This document shows, one piece after another, positions 39,711 to 40,260 of a stretch of 40,260 bases of DNA. Origin of the DNA: Perkinsus olseni (taxonomy: Eukaryota; Perkinsozoa; Perkinsida; Perkinsidae). Each line of letters starts with the position of its first letter. The first letter of the stretch is position 1. The translations under genes were made by a program, and so were the position numbers. Below the pieces are notes generated by a model, which worked only from the letters and a program-made list of their open reading frames with translations, had not been told where the DNA came from and did no database searches. The stretch is taken from NCBI GenBank assembly GCA_013115135.1, contig JABANP010000484.1, positions 1 to 40,260 of the forward strand, written 5' to 3'.

Positions 39711-40251
39711 GGGCGAGCACGAAGGAGCGCGTGTCGGGGGCGTGACGCGACGGCCGTGTTGGAAGCAGCACGCGTGCGCAAGCATTTTGGCAGAAGGAGA
39801 ATCTCCTCGATACATTCAGAAGGACCTCACGGCAGTTGCACCATTTCTATGGTGAGCTCTTCAGTGGCCCGCTTCTCGTGAACATGTCTACGATATCGCT
39901 TCGCCGAACTCACGACCTTTTCATAACGCCGGTCTCATTAATTCCTGTGACCGGCTCACACGGCCGTTGAACGGCAGCGGTTCAACGGCTGTTCCTCGTT
40001 CGAACCCCGGAGACTGAAACAACGCTAGTGCGTGGAATGGCAACCAGTGTTTCCTTCATTTTGGCTCTCCCTCGTTAACCAGCGGAAGTTCGAACTGAGA
40101 GAGCCGATTTCACACAGTTTGTCAGCGAGCTCGTCAATGGCGGCCCCCTCAGTCAAGGTGTATGTTGATAGCGACTCATCATCGGGCCTCGATGTGAATA
40201 ATGGTAATGGAGCGGTATGTGAGCGGGATGGGAGAGAGGCATCAGCCTCAG
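39711..40251. repeat. Duplicated upstream region of transporter copy E
   Basis: Counterpart of 26570-27166. It replaces the 5' part of the Gypsy-like element, so the junction near 39690-39710 is a breakpoint. Confidence 0.8.
39970..39989. repeat. Mirror triplet (one mismatch), absent from copy D
   Basis: AACGGC-A-GCGGTT-C-AACGGC; centres at 39976 and 39983, with a third at 39969 (GCCGTT-G-AACGGC). The paralogous site at 26862-26878 has only the first pair and lacks exactly the 14 bases 39976-39989. Confidence 0.9.
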
Positions 40252-40260
40252 GTGAGCTAC
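40137..40260 (+). CDS. AAAP-type permease copy E, exon 1 only (runs off the window)
   Basis: Exon 1 is 40137-40251 with a GTGAGC donor at 40252. It starts MAAPSVKVYVDSDSSSGLDVNNGNGAVC as in the other copies. It is 115 nt, two more than in the intact copy B, because of extra bases in GAGCGGGATGGGAG. The frame stays open to the donor but arrives in a different phase, which would not fit the conserved exon 2. Either this copy is broken or a nearby donor is used. The rest lies outside the window. Confidence 0.6.
   Translation, partial: MAAPSVKVYVDSDSSSGLDVNNGNGAVCERDGREASASGEL

Overview
The window is nuclear DNA of a unicellular eukaryote. It holds short GT-AG introns (28 to about 770 nt, most 45-160), a Pol III tRNA gene, a 5S rRNA gene with a T-run terminator, a eukaryotic LSU rRNA fragment, retrotransposon relics and abundant non-coding DNA at near 50% GC. 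The LSU fragment has a dinoflagellate/perkinsid-like sequence, and 5S linked to LSU is known in Perkinsus. A Perkinsus-like alveolate is my best guess, but this is inference.

Layout. 1-4200: a tRNA-Arg(TCT), a small secreted acidic protein on the minus strand, and a non-coding satellite of about ten 93-97 bp units. 4205-13347: three head-to-tail copies of a nine-exon gene. Its spliced product matches AAAP-type amino-acid/auxin permeases (Aa_trans): an N-terminal P-x-x-F-x-x-A-G-W motif, 9-11 hydrophobic segments and a C-terminal GTYTSI motif. The middle copy (7742-9796, 460 aa) is the only intact one. The first lacks exons 1-5 and the third has a 7-bp deletion in exon 6. A fragment lies at 21232-21409, a fourth frameshifted copy at 27052-29863, and exon 1 of a fifth at the right edge.

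13759-18066: a composite mobile region bounded by a 19-bp perfect inverted repeat. It contains BEL/Pao-type reverse-transcriptase and integrase segments, and the pol frame is split by a 995-bp foldback-like insertion made of inverted arrays of 15-bp units. 18500-23400: a roughly 1-kb segmental duplication, each copy with a small secreted-protein gene on the minus strand (one intact, one frameshifted). 23690-25625: LSU rRNA fragment, complete 5S gene and a decayed YVDD reverse transcriptase. 31355-31795: a secreted Gly-rich protein. 34191-36001: a three-exon coiled-coil protein. 38689-39568: a Ty3/Gypsy-like integrase relic on the minus strand.

The most unusual signal is not a gene. Intergenic and intronic DNA carries at least 30 tiny sites built as X6-n-rc(X6)-n-X6: three 6-mers alternating in orientation with single-base spacers, so that two mirror centres lie exactly 7 nt apart. 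The 6-mer differs at every site. In three cases a paralogous sequence in this window lacks the structure, and the difference is exactly 14 bp. Several longer near-perfect hairpins (15-32 bp stems, 1-3 nt loops) occur in the same DNA. I know of no described element with this grammar.
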